Assembly: GCA_004802725.1 (NCBI GenBank)
Contig: SGPM01000062.1
Span: 38,819-102,818 of the forward strand
Reading direction: 5' to 3'
Length of the DNA: 64,000 nt
Origin: Antrodiella citrinella
Taxonomy: Eukaryota; Basidiomycota; Agaricomycetes; Polyporales; Steccherinaceae
A program made the translations under genes and the position numbers. A model generated the notes under the pieces. It was not told the origin of the DNA, made no database searches, and saw only the letters and a list, made by a program, of their open reading frames with translations. Each line of letters opens with the position of its first letter. Within the stretch, counting starts at the first letter, position 1. Below are positions 11,535-22,066 of the stretch, piece by piece.

Positions 11535-13490
11535 ATGAACAGGGGTAGCGGCGGAAGTCAAGATTTGGACGCGACCGACTTGTCGGCTGTTGCTTCCGCC
11601 ACGCCCGCCGCTTCCCTGGAACCCCTCTCCGCACCCACAACTACGACGCCAGCGTGTTCAGACGTTGCAACCTCCCACTCGCACACTCCAGATCTCCCTG
11701 CTCATATACATTCCGACGCTGCACACGCGCAGCTCGTCAACTACCTTACACTACAAGAACAGTATCTACAAATCATATCAGTTGATCCCACCCCTGACAT
11801 GGCTGTCATCACTGCAGCCTCTTCGGAGCCCCAACCACCAACAAACCTTACACCCGAGAGCCTTCTCCGTGCAAAAGGTTCTGAATTGGGGCAGTGGATT
11901 GATCTCGCAAACAAGGCCGCACAGGAGAAAGCCGGAAACAAGAAGAAGGTACTCATCAAGACGGGAAAGGTCGAATCTCTACGTTCGCGCCTCGCCGATT
12001 ACTACGGCTTCGTCCTGGCAGCTGCTAGTGGTACGGATAACACGGGAGTCATCGTCGCCGGTGGTGGTAGTCATTCTCAGTCAGCCGGAACGCAGGTCGG
12101 CGGCACCAGCTCGACCACATCCATTGCATCTACCAACCACGAAATCCGGATTCGGCAATGGGCGTACTTGCGCACACTGTGCGATCGATGGCGAGAGGCA
12201 GAGAGGACTCCAGGTCAGGAGTTGATCCTCGTGAAGAACCCGTTGCCAGGTATGTTTCAAATTGACATATCTAATTAGTCGTCATGAAATCTAATCTACC
12301 TCCAGGTCATTTCAACAGTCTCGCTCGTCACCCGGTCCCTGCCGCACGAGTAGCTCAACTTGCCCCTCGCATGATCCAACCTGCAGAGCTGCCTGCTCAG
12401 AGTCTTACAGGCGACCCATTGAAGGCGGCACTGCAGGACGCGGCTGTCCGAGGTGGCGTACAAACACTCCATATGCTGGCCACTCTATTCCCAGGAACCT
12501 TTCCTCTGTCTTCCGCATCAACATCCCGGTTGGCGCAGTCTCAGACGTCCGAGTTGTTGCAACCAAGTACAAGCAATACTCAGCTTGCACTCGTGAATCA
12601 ACCTGGTGGTTCTGTGGTGAGCCCAGTGTTTTCATGATGAATGATGCCAGTACTCACGCACATAATAGCCCCATCATGCAGCCAGCTACCACTACGAGCC
12701 AATCGGGTCTCCTGCACGTCCATATCTCGCTCCCACACAGAGTCATGATCGTGATCTCACCATGGTCCATGTGCCGGCTCAGCCTCTCATCACCCCTCCA
12801 AGCCCTCCAGTCCCACGGCAGCAGTCTGAGCAGTCCCACAGTCTGATTCCAGCATCAGTCGGTATCGGCGCACCCGGTCGAAACACCCCCAACGCCCACC
12901 ATGCAAGTAGCCGTCGCACAGTGACGTTGAGTGTACTGGAAAGCTGCCAACCCGAGGCCGTCATTCGCAGCCTGCAAAAGGCATCCGGTCTTCGGGATGT
13001 TATCAGACAGATGAAGAACGGCGAGGTTCAGGCCTACCGTGCCCGCTATGGTCCATCCAGTCAAGGGGAGGGCGGCTCAGTTGCTCGAGCGCACAAGGAC
13101 TGGAACACGCTCAACGTGACGATCACGCGCCGCGAGCGCATCTATCGAGAGTTTCTGACGGAGTTCAAAGGCGACGAGGACCGATTCTTCAAGTTTTTCA
13201 CCGTCGATTTGGACGACGAAAGCAACGGTTCCAGCAGCTCAGCCCGAAAACGCAAACACAAATCGCCGGACGTGGAACAGCTACGTCCCTTGCGGCTCGT
13301 CGCGGAGGCGATCCCGCATGTGAACCGAGATATCGAGGTGGAGAAGGCGCGTTCGCTGTATCGTGATCCTAACACTGCAGAGTTCTCGCATGAGTTATGG
13401 GAGAAGAAGTGGGAGGGTTGCAACAAATGGGAGGTATGGCGTGAATTGGGTAAGGAGGTATACAGAAAGAGCGCGACAACTGCGTCATAG
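11535..13490 (+). CDS. Unknown protein with SAP-like helix, partner of recombinase gene
   Basis: Exons 11535-12249, 12306-12616 and 12669-13490 (56- and 52-nt introns, all in phase) give 615 residues. I do not recognise a named family. Visible parts are a Ser/Thr/Pro-rich start, then a helical block about residues 95-160. Within that block, ELGQWIDLANKAAQEK is followed by KVESLRSRLADYYGF, which resembles a SAP-type DNA-binding helix pair. IRIRQWAYLRTLCDRWREAE (about residue 210) follows. The C-terminal 200 residues are charged and helical (TRRERIYREFL, DEDRFFKFFTVD, the basic cluster ARKRKHKS) and end in a Trp-rich block (ELWEKKWEGCNKWEVWRELG). It is convergent with the tyrosine recombinase 217 bp downstream. 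A DNA-binding accessory role is inference only. The first in-frame ATG was used. Confidence 0.7.
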
Positions 13491-13706
13491 GCTCGCCACT
13501 TCGACTACACCTTGGACGCTACAGCTCGGACTTCTAGTACAAGACTCTACTATCTACTAATCTTACCTTCACCTCTTACTTGATTGCTCACTTTCTCATC
13601 TTGGGACCTCAACAAGACTCATATATTAAAGGTCATCTCAGAGCTAATGAAAAACAGATATCTCTAGCCTAGTAATAGAATGTGCTGATGGGTACTAGCT
13701 GCTACC

Positions 13707-15383
13707 TCAATTGAGGGTCTTCGGAAGGTTGCGGTCGTAGTGCGCCATGTACTCGTGGTTGTCGGTGGGCGAGTAGAAGTACCGATACATGGTGACAGCC
13801 TCCAGCTGCGTCCATCCACCCCACGCAGCGATCTCCGAGACATTCCAGCCACGATGGTGAACGCGGTACTGGCATCCACCGCGGCGGAAGGAGTGGGTGC
13901 CGTAGACGGCCCACGAGCTGTATCCAAGAGCTTGGAGGTCGGCCATCAGCGCGCGATGCACGACACTCGTTGTCTAAAGGAAGGGGATCAGTAAGTTGTT
14001 GGAGGTCACGGTGTCAGGTCACGTACCAATGCATGCCCCGGCTCAATGTTGCCTCTGCGGTCGACGTACACGAAGAGGGGGCCGGTGGGGTCTACCGACG
14101 GACCGAAGAGGTCAGCGAGAAGGCAGAAGATGCGCTTGGGGCAAATCTTCGGCATCTCGTCGTTTGCGCATAAGACCCATGAGTGGCCTTCCCCATTTTG
14201 CTGAGTCTTGCGCGGGCCAACAGAGATCTTCGTGTTCTCGTCTACACATACATGTCAGTCACCAGAGGTAAGAAACATCAAGACATAAGACGTACCATCA
14301 CCGGGTATGTTCTCTACGCCCTCATGTGCGATCTTCAAGGCCTCGTCCATACGGAGGACCATGAGGAAGGCCACTAGGTAGACAGCCTGCAGATGCAACA
14401 TATGTCAGGTACAGCAAAGCAACATAATCATACCCACTTACATAACGCATGACACCCCATCGCCGCTCGGCGTGTGTCTGATTGTCACGGAAGCAGTGAT
14501 CGTACAACCTGAGCATGTCGTCGAGGCTCAAGGCACGTGCCGACTTCGACACTTCACCCATCCTCGCCTTTGTCTTCTCCAAGCCAATCATGTATTCAGC
14601 GACCGCACGAGCACGAGTGGGAAGACCATGCCTGATAAGCAGGACCATGTGAGATGTGATGCATATTCACCACCAGACAACAGACTTACCAGACATCAGT
14701 GACTGGGTCCTGTATCCACTCTGTGGTGCGTTCATTGCGGCGGCTCGGGATAGAGCGATACCACATCGTCAACGCGGCGCGCGTCGACACGGCAGTGGAA
14801 AACTAGGAAGGAGATGAATCAGTCAGTTACACTGGCGCTGGTGAAACAGAAGATGATATAATAACTGACTTTGCGACCTTCGAATCCGTCCTCCTTGCGC
14901 CCGCACTTGTGCGTGATGAAGGACCGTATGTCGTACGGAGTCTGTGAGGTGACGGCGAGGGGGTCCCAGTTAGGGTTGATCTTGCGATGGTACAGGATGA
15001 AAGCCCTGATGATGCTGCGGGAAAGACGTGTTAGCGTGGCACACACACAACGGCCTGTCTCCACATACCGAGTATGACCGTTACGAGTGCCCTGCGTAAT
15101 GTACGCTTTCGCCATCTCGGCCGCATAGAGGGCAGCAGGGGTGGTATCGTCCTCCGGGAAGTCCTCCAGACTGGACTGGACCAGCCCCTCAATCATCTCC
15201 TCGTACCCATCTACCCCATCTTCCTCTGCATTGTCTTCCAGGAACTGCCTCACCTCCTCATTCACAATCTGGCATGACTTCAGCATCTGTAGGACGGACA
15301 CAGACCATGAAAAAACGTACATCTTGCGCTGAGATTTCGATAGTGTCCATGCTAGGTGCGGGGGGTAGAACAACAGTGGACAT
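13707..15383 (-). CDS. Tyrosine recombinase (Crypton-like), apparently intact
   Basis: Eight exons: 15383-15321, 15286-15069, 15014-14870, 14802-14690, 14631-14442, 14386-14296, 14241-14027 and 13973-13707. They give 433 residues in one frame. The N-terminal two thirds is a helical core-binding domain. The catalytic domain shows every expected residue: box I Arg in FLMVLRMDEAL (about 255), Lys in GPRKTQQNG (about 285), THSFRRGG with His and Arg (about 372/375), Trp in AAWGGW (about 399) and the nucleophile Tyr in MYRYFYS (about 410). Such enzymes cut and rejoin DNA through a 3'-phosphotyrosine. In fungi they move Crypton elements. No GCR1-type DNA-binding tail follows. The first intron is 34 nt, or 52 nt if a second AG is used; both keep the frame. 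It may be a domesticated or mobile recombinase. Confidence 0.85.
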
Positions 15384-15765
15384 GGTGGCTAAGACAAAGA
15401 CGTGAGTAAAGGGGTTAAGACAGAGAGAGGAGTTTATATACCTGCCACGTATGGGCATCCGCGTCGGTTGGATTTGGGCTACCCGCCGCCCATACCGCGC
15501 AGGGCCTGCAGACCAGTTTGCGTGTTGGTCAATTACAATCCCTTTGCGTAAGAGGAACGACGGCCAGGGTGCGTGAGGTGCTGGCCATGATCGAGGAAGT
15601 GGAGGAGAGAGACGAGAAGAGAGGGAGAGAGAGAGAAATGAGGTGATGGGGAGTAGAAGAGAGGGCCAATGTTGACGTGTTGGTAGCCGGCAAAAGATGT
15701 GCTGGCAGGCAGCAGGTGATGAATCGGGATGCGGGGTATATGGCTGGCGAGATGAGGGATCTGGG
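15384..15765. other. Upstream region of recombinase gene
   Basis: Contains an AG-rich purine run (about 15600-15640) on the plus strand, meaning a pyrimidine tract upstream of the recombinase on its own strand. Pyrimidine-rich promoters of this kind are common in basidiomycetes. No further gene was seen. Confidence 0.45.
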
Positions 15766-15880
15766 ATGTCCCATGAAGAGCAGGAATTGGATTCGCTGCT
15801 GGGACATACTGCCAGTGGGAGCTCCTGCGAGAAAAGGTGTGTCCCATGAAGAACTGAGGTCGTTCTCATTGCTGGGACAT
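15766..15880. repeat. Two 42-bp repeats with inverted TGTCCCA arms
   Basis: Copies lie at 15766-15807 and 15839-15880, starting 73 bp apart. Each begins TGTCCCATGAAGA (one base in) and ends TGCTGGGACAT. The 16 central bases differ. The ends of each copy are inverted repeats of each other (ATGTCCCA / TGGGACAT). The copies lie upstream of the recombinase start, so they could be promoter operators or recombinase-binding sites. Confidence 0.8.
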
Positions 15881-16591
15881 GCGGAAAATGCCGTCAATGA
15901 TGGCGGAGCTCGTTAGCGAGCACAAGAGACTGCGGACGCCGATGGTACTTACGTCTGAGACGGGGTACGACCTCCGTTCACCCTCCCCTCGACTATCACC
16001 GCCCCTATACTCCCATACTCTGTCTGCCCCCTCCTCTTCCTGCTTCAGCGGCCCCCTGGAAGTGTCGAAAGGTGGTCGGGATTGTCGGTCGTATCGCGAA
16101 GCAAGACGGATGGAGCCAAACGCACGATGCGCTGGCAACATACACAGTGAGTACGCCCTCTCGCGTCCGGCGCCTGCGCGCTTTGTGTCTGCCGCGGCGC
16201 ACGTGGCAGAGCCTGGCGGGGGCAGATCCGCATCCGGCAATGCCGCGCTCACGTCAGCTCGGCTTTCGCCGTGAGCATGTCCCAGGGCGTTCTAAGGGTT
16301 GCATTGTAGTAGTGTATACACAAGAGAACCAAGGTCCAAGAGAAATATATCACAGCGTCGAGACTGAAAACGACTATGAAGCTGAGAACGAAGACATGCG
16401 GGGTGCGCCGGGAAAGATCGAGGGCACAGGATGACGCATAAGAGATCGACTGAATTCAGCGCCTAGCCGTTCTTGGCCAGCAACGTTCATAAAGGATGAG
16501 GCCTCCCCTGGGCCTGCTCTAACTCCAGCCCCTCCTCTCTTCCACCACCCTCTCTCCGTCTCTGACGATAGCGACGCCCTCACGCACGTCC
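15881..16591. other. Intergenic region
   Basis: Spacer between the recombinase island and the transporter. A third ATGTCCCA lies near 16277. The frames seen are short and low in complexity. Confidence 0.45.
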
Positions 16592-18977
16592 ATGACTATT
16601 GAAGGAACGATGAGCGGAACACCTGTGGGACCCTTGTTGACGACTGTATTCGAGGTGCGTAGGGTATTCACTGATTCGTGACACCCCTTCTGAACAAATT
16701 ACACAGTCCATTCTTGAAGTTTTCTTGCTATGTGTTGCGGGATATATTCTTGCGCGTAAAGGCGTGCTGGACCGCCCCACGCAGAAGGTATACACCTCTG
16801 TTCTCACCCACTCCATGTCGCCTGACTCCTAGGTCGCGCTGCAGCAACTCAACAGACTGAATGTCTCGCTTTTCACCCCATCACTGCTGTTCTCCAAGGT
16901 TGCCTTCTTCTTGTCTCCAGGTGTGTTGCTTCGTCATATATGGTCAGGGGGTGGGGTGCCCGTGCGAATGAGGGGAGGACGTGGAGAGCAGTGCGCTGTG
17001 CGGCCCTGTATCAGCGCCGTACGTCTGTCTGTTGCAGGTCGCACGGGTAATGTCTGGGCGATGACGGATACCAAGCAAAAGCGCGACAAACGACGAGCTC
17101 GTGTTGAAGAGCCATGACGACCCTCTGTTTTGAGTCCACATTATCGTCGGGCCGGATTTGGGCTCTCTCAAGTTTGGAGGACCAGATGCTGCTTCTGAAC
17201 AAGTTGCAGACCTGTCATTTTAACGAACAGCGCTTCTGTAGATCTCTTAGATTTCTTCGATCACGAATATCACGTTCATCTCCAACGGGCATCCACTCTA
17301 CGTCGTCTGACTCTTTCTGATAATATTCGTCTTCACAGCCAAACTACGAGAATTATGGATCATCCCTATTTTCTTCATCGTCACTACTGCGGTGTCGATG
17401 TCCGTCGCGTTCCTGTTGAGCTGGACATTCCGATTGAAGAGGTCGCAGAGGTCCGTTATCCCGCTTACGACGTCAGTCATATCTGAATTCATGCTGACCC
17501 TTTTCCAGGAGCTTCGCCATTGCTGCGTCAATGTTCATGAACTCCAATTCTCTACCAATTGCGTTGATGCAAAGTCTAGTGGTGACAGTTCCTGGGCTGA
17601 AGTGGGGGGACGACGACAACAACAACGCTATGGTTGGTCGAGCCCTGACTTATCTCGTACTCTATTCTACTCTCGGGATGATCGTAAGTTGTCTCAGAAT
17701 CACTGTATTTCTTTTCACCAACACGTCCATAGGTCCGCTGGAGTTACGGTGTTCGCCTTCTCTCCCACGCTGACTCCGAACCGACACCAACGTCTGAAGC
17801 ACAAAATCCTGAGGATCCGCTATTGGACCGAGAAGAGACTGCATTCCCGCCTTCTTTGGAGGAACAGAATGCTCTACGCCAGGGTCGTACAAAGTCATCC
17901 GGTTCTTCATCGAACGACGAAGATGACATGCCGAGTATCACGGTACAAGACACCAGTCGCTCGAGTTCCTCGTATCTTGAGCCAAGCAAGGTATTCTACT
18001 CGTTCCCCAATTCACCCTACCCCTCTGCCCAACGCCTTCCTCCCGCGGAGTCATCACAAACAGATATTGCGCGTGAATCCGACGACGATGACCTCCTCGA
18101 GATACCAGCGCGCAGACACATCACCGAGCCGAGCTCATCACTCTGGCAGTCGCGCCACCGCAGGGTTCGCAGACGAATTCAGACAACGTTGAAGAAGTTC
18201 AACGAGTTCATGACAGCCCCGCTATGGGCTGCGCTGGCGTCGCTAGTCGTGGCGTGTATCCAGCCGTTGCAGCATGTGCTTGAAGACCATGTGCAGCCAA
18301 TCAAGGGAGCGCTGACCCAAGCTGGAAACGTCTCTATCCCACTCACCCTCGTTGTCCTCGGCGCGTACTTTTACAGCCCACCGGACCCCAACGATAACAA
18401 ACCCCTCCCTTCACATGAACGAAGAAGCGCGAGCAGGAGCACGACGATGTCCCAGGTGTCGTTGGTGGACAGTGTCAGGGACATGTTCAGGATGAAACGC
18501 CGGAATCGGAGCTCGATGTCGAGGTCTGACGACCAGGAAAAGAGACCTGGAGAGACGAAGACTGTGGTCATTGCGGTTGTGTCGAGGATGATCATCACGC
18601 CGCTGCTACTCTTGCCCATGATGGCTCTGTCGATGAGGTTCAATCTGCAGGATGTGTTTGAAGAGTGAGTAGCTTTCTTTTGTTCATTCTATGTGTATAT
18701 GAGATTGACGATGTGTCTTTTCTTAGCCCTGTTTTCGTCGTGTCGAATGTCCTTCTCTTTGCTTCACCACCGGCTTTGACGCTTGCACAAGTTCGTGGCC
18801 CTCTTCCCTGTAAATGTCTCGTTCATTACTCACCTATATCGATAGATCACACAAGCAGCCTCTGGCGACGCTTTCGAACGCCTCATCAGTCGGACCATCT
18901 TCTGGTCGTATTGTGTCGTTACACCACCCTCTACCATCATCTTCGTCGTTATCGGTCTGATCCTTTCCAAGCTCTAA
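16592..18977 (+). CDS. Auxin efflux carrier family transporter
   Basis: Eight exons: 16592-16654, 16707-16787, 16833-16920, 17339-17450, 17509-17683, 17733-18664, 18727-18790 and 18846-18977. They give 548 residues. N-terminal membrane segments include SILEVFLLCVAGYILA, NVSLFTPSLLFSKVAFFL and ELWIIPIFFIVTTAVSM. C-terminal segments include APLWAALASLVVACIQ, IPLTLVVLGAYFY, VVIAVVSRMIITPLLLL and the final IIFVVIGLILSKL. A long Ser/Asp-rich cytosolic loop (about residues 195-330) separates the two bundles. This is the layout of fungal PIN-like/Ecm3 proteins of the ER or vacuolar membrane; the transported substrate is not established in fungi. The third intron is 418 nt, far longer than any other here, but joining it restores LSPAKLRELW as in relatives. 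Confidence 0.85.
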
Positions 18978-19722
18978 CCCTCCGCACTTTCAATATCCTC
19001 TCGTCTGCATCTTCACACACGGCTTCTTCCCGAATCCTCACAACTATTCTTTCAAATATTTCCTTACGCAAGCAGTGGTATATTCCAACAATTATAATCC
19101 TGCGTCCGTCCATCTCATTCATATATTTCTTGTTCGTGTTTCCGCGTCATTTGATTCATATAGACTGTTCTGTAGCGACATAGCATCATATCTCCCTCTC
19201 ATGTCCATCTCTCTTGGTTTATCTTGTCCTAGTTGGGAAGCGGAATATACAAGGTCCCTTGTGCTCGTCTACGCCGTCGAATGTGGCGTCCGAACTGCTT
19301 GAACTACTGGATGATTGTTCACGATAGCTTCTCCGTGCCACACATCGACCATAGTAGATTGACGAGCGCCTATGTGTAATAATCAGCAGCTGCTTGAAAA
19401 AGCCTTGACGGATTGACATGTTGACATTCAACAACTCACCGGTCAGACTCTAAGTCAAAAGCTTTCACCAGTCTTTACTAGATTTATACTCTCCGAAAGT
19501 CCCATTTGTGAAGTACGCTGCGCTCTGTTATTCGTGGTCAAGGATTTATGGACCAATACCCTCTAATAAGGAACGATTGTCTTCCGCACCGAGGTCAGCC
19601 AAGGAGACTAATCAATACCGTCTTTACGATGCCCACGCACCAGCGCGCAGCGACATCTTGCTTCTACACACGGTCGCTGGAGCTCGTTGCTGCTCGCTGG
19701 CTTGAGCAGAACAAACACGCAG
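18978..19722. other. Intergenic region
   Basis: 3' flank of the transporter and promoter of the small membrane protein. Frames are short and no known motif was seen. Confidence 0.45.
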
Positions 19723-20259
19723 ATGCCTTCACTGAACATCAGCACTATCGCGATCATTTCGGCGGGTGGCGTCGTCCTTCTCATGCTCGCCTACACCATC
19801 CTCCAACGCATCTTCCGCCCTACCAGCCCTCCTCCTACGTTCACCCCACGATTGGGTCGATACACGCACTCGAAGGAGCTGGTTCAGGAGAAACCCACGT
19901 TGGTGGATGTGTGCTTAAACACGAAGTGGTGGGGTGACGGCGACGGAGAGGGTTGGGGGAAAGTAATGGTACGTCCTCATGTCTGTCTGAGCTGTTCGGA
20001 GTCCAGTAATCGATTACTGAAGGTTGCGCAGCCGCTTAGTGTGAGGATGGATACCCCCATACCATCGTCAATATCACCACCCTCACCGCATTCGGCTTCC
20101 GTTCCGCCTCCCCCCGGCTCTACCGCCGCTCGACACGTCGTAGAGATCACTGTCCCAATCACTATGCCCTCACCTCATTACCACGATAAACTTGATGGGT
20201 GGACGGGAGGAGGGCAGGAATACGCGTTGGGACTAACCCAGGTGCCGTTCCAAGGATGA
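19723..20259 (+). CDS. Small single-pass membrane protein, unknown function
   Basis: Exons 19723-19968 and 20023-20259 (54-nt intron, GTACGT donor) give 160 residues. It opens with a short lumenal end and one hydrophobic segment STIAIISAGGVVLLMLAY (about residues 7-25). A Pro-rich stretch, KPTLVDVCLNTKWW and, after the intron, VAQPLSVRM and VEITVPITMPSP follow. This arrangement recurs in a small Agaricomycete family of uncharacterised proteins. The retained-intron reading is also open, so splicing is inferred from donor, branch and acceptor. No function can be given. Confidence 0.6.
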   Translation: MPSLNISTIAIISAGGVVLLMLAYTILQRIFRPTSPPPTFTPRLGRYTHSKELVQEKPTLVDVCLNTKWWGDGDGEGWGKVMVRPHVCLSCSESSNRLLKVAQPLSVRMDTPIPSSISPPSPHSASVPPPPGSTAARHVVEITVPITMPSPHYHDKLDGWTGGGQEYALGLTQVPFQG

Positions 20260-20439
20260 TGGCACAGACGACGAAGACGCAGACGTGTATAAACGTGTCT
20301 CGCTGTATGCTCTTTCTATCTTGTATCAATACCATGCTCTGTACGTTGATTATTTCAGATTTATCCTGGTCATTGAAAGGCTTGTCCGCAGGTGAACACT
20401 ATACCAGGAGACACAAGGCGACCATGCTCCTGTGCCGTA

Positions 20440-21090
20440 CGGTATGCTTGGTGCATATGCATTGTCCAGTGATTGAAGCTTTATGGTTCGCTGAAGTCCG
20501 AAGTGTAATGATCCCTGCTGAAACGGAAGGTTATCGCCGGCAGTGACTGCGCAGATTGTGTACCGTACGCTCGCTTCTCGTTTTTTGCGACTACGTCGTC
20601 GACCTACTTGGCATCTTTGTTGTGCAGCAGCACACCAACTCCAGCTTGATCCATGTCAATCCACAGGCTTGGTGGTATGTCGTACATGATTATGAAGTTG
20701 AGGAGTCGAAAGAACGCGCGCTCGCAGACATCTCGCTGGCGTTGTTCGGGAATGGGCTGCGGCACGAGGACCTTCGCGCACAGACCGTCCAAGAACATTG
20801 ACAAAGAAGGCAAAGAAGCACTACAACGAAGAACACACATATAACCCACTCCTCACGACGCTGGCGGAACTCACAAGAACCACGGTGGTCCTGCACCAGA
20901 GGCTCTGCAGGGGTGAGTTCTTCCGGATCCGTTTGAACGAGTCAAAACTTGCCTCAGTTTACTCAATGTTCTACCACAACCGGTGGAACGTGTCGAATCG
21001 CTATCGCTGTCGATAACTATGGCGTGGTCCGGTGGCACGGTCTTAGTTTTCTTCGACCTCTTTCTTCGACCTCGGAAAGTGGTTTTCAAT
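20440..21090 (-). pseudogene. DDE-superfamily transposase relic
   Basis: Minus-strand frames carry CERAFFRLLNFIIMYDIPPSLWIDMDQAGV and then, after an in-frame TAG where Trp is expected, VDDVVAKNEKRAY. The order (aromatic-rich strand, IPP.L, acidic residue plus Q/G, then AK.EKRAY) matches the N-terminal catalytic strands of fungal DDE endonucleases related to pogo-type transposases. The upstream basic segment GRRKRSKK may be the remains of the DNA-binding region. Stops and frame changes show decay. No terminal inverted repeats were found. Boundaries are approximate. Confidence 0.5.
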
Positions 21091-21352
21091 CTCCAAGCTC
21101 AAACGTTCAAGCGTCAGAAAATATATCTGAAGGTTTTGCGTGCATGAAAAGTAGACTCTATCGGGTTTCCGTGTGGCGGCGTAGTTGCTCTCATCTGGTG
21201 GAAGAAGGGTTTAAGGCAATATTTTGAGCAGCATACCAAGATAAATGAGATGAGATATGCTCTCAGCATCACACCCGGAAGTACGTACACGGACTGTAAA
21301 TCATGCACTGTGATTACTACACCCACTCATCCTGAAGCTCTTTGAAGCCATG

Positions 21353-22066
21353 TTATATAACCTCTGTGCCGAACTTGGTGATGAAGGCCATGGCAGCCTC
21401 AGAATGGGGTTTCAGTCCGCAAGGCACGTCTCGAGGCACTCTGTGGAAGAATCACATATGCAACTTTGGGATCACGACCTAGAGAAATATGCGTACGCAA
21501 TCACACTTGTCATAAGCTCGGCTTCCAGCTTTACAGATTTTCCCGATGCATTAACACCTGCACTAATGTCGAATGGAATACCCGACGACGAGTACGCCGT
21601 CTCGTGCCGTAAGACATAAACACAATATGAAAACCCCAACCCATCCTTTTGAAATCTTAGGTGAGTATCGCGTGTAAGTCACTGGATGAGACGTACAAAT
21701 TCAACACGATGGATTGTTGGCGATCAGAATAGGTCCATGGCGGCGTTTACAGATCCTAGCACTATAGTTGGCCGTGTAGGGGTATGCAGTAAAATTATGT
21801 CCGACTCTGAGCGTTGTGATAATGTGATTCGATCAAGTTAGATGCGAGTTATTCGATTGAGACGACGTACTGTAAGTCTCGCACCATTCCCGGTATTTCT
21901 CTGCAGGTCGAATCGTCGGCATATCAAGCAGATTTCCAATGATTGGCCATGGCTTGGGCCCGGGAGGCAATTGAAATCGAGCGCGGCGTAGCCTACGAAC
22001 AACCTGTGCAGTAACTAGCGGTGGCCGACACACAACTAGCTTACTATCTTTCTTGTCTATACCCAT
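21353..22066 (-). pseudogene. Cytochrome P450 relic with internal deletion
   Basis: The 5' part (22066-21870) reads RRARFQLPPGPKPWPIIGNL followed by LDMP and EKYREWCETY, the proline hinge and first strand of a microsomal P450. The 3' part (about 21605-21353) reads IPFDISAGVNASGKSVKLEA, then across an intron RDVPCGLKPHSEAA and a stop, the typical P450 C-terminal strand. Everything between, about 400 residues including the I-helix, ExxR and the heme Cys loop, is missing. This is a truncated, non-functional copy. Confidence 0.7.

Noticed and set aside
10865..11536. 223-codon minus-strand frame
   Set aside because: Composition is uneven, there are no motifs, and it overlaps CG-rich non-coding sequence. 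No supporting homologue comes to mind.
13707..15383. Recombinase as a Starship captain
   Set aside because: The protein is only 433 residues without the extra C-terminal region of DUF3435 captains, and no large cargo boundary is visible. Crypton-like is the safer call.
21350..21619. Plus-strand 89-codon frame as a P450 fragment
   Set aside because: The minus strand gives a better, ordered P450 C-terminus ending in a stop, consistent with the N-terminal fragment on the same strand.
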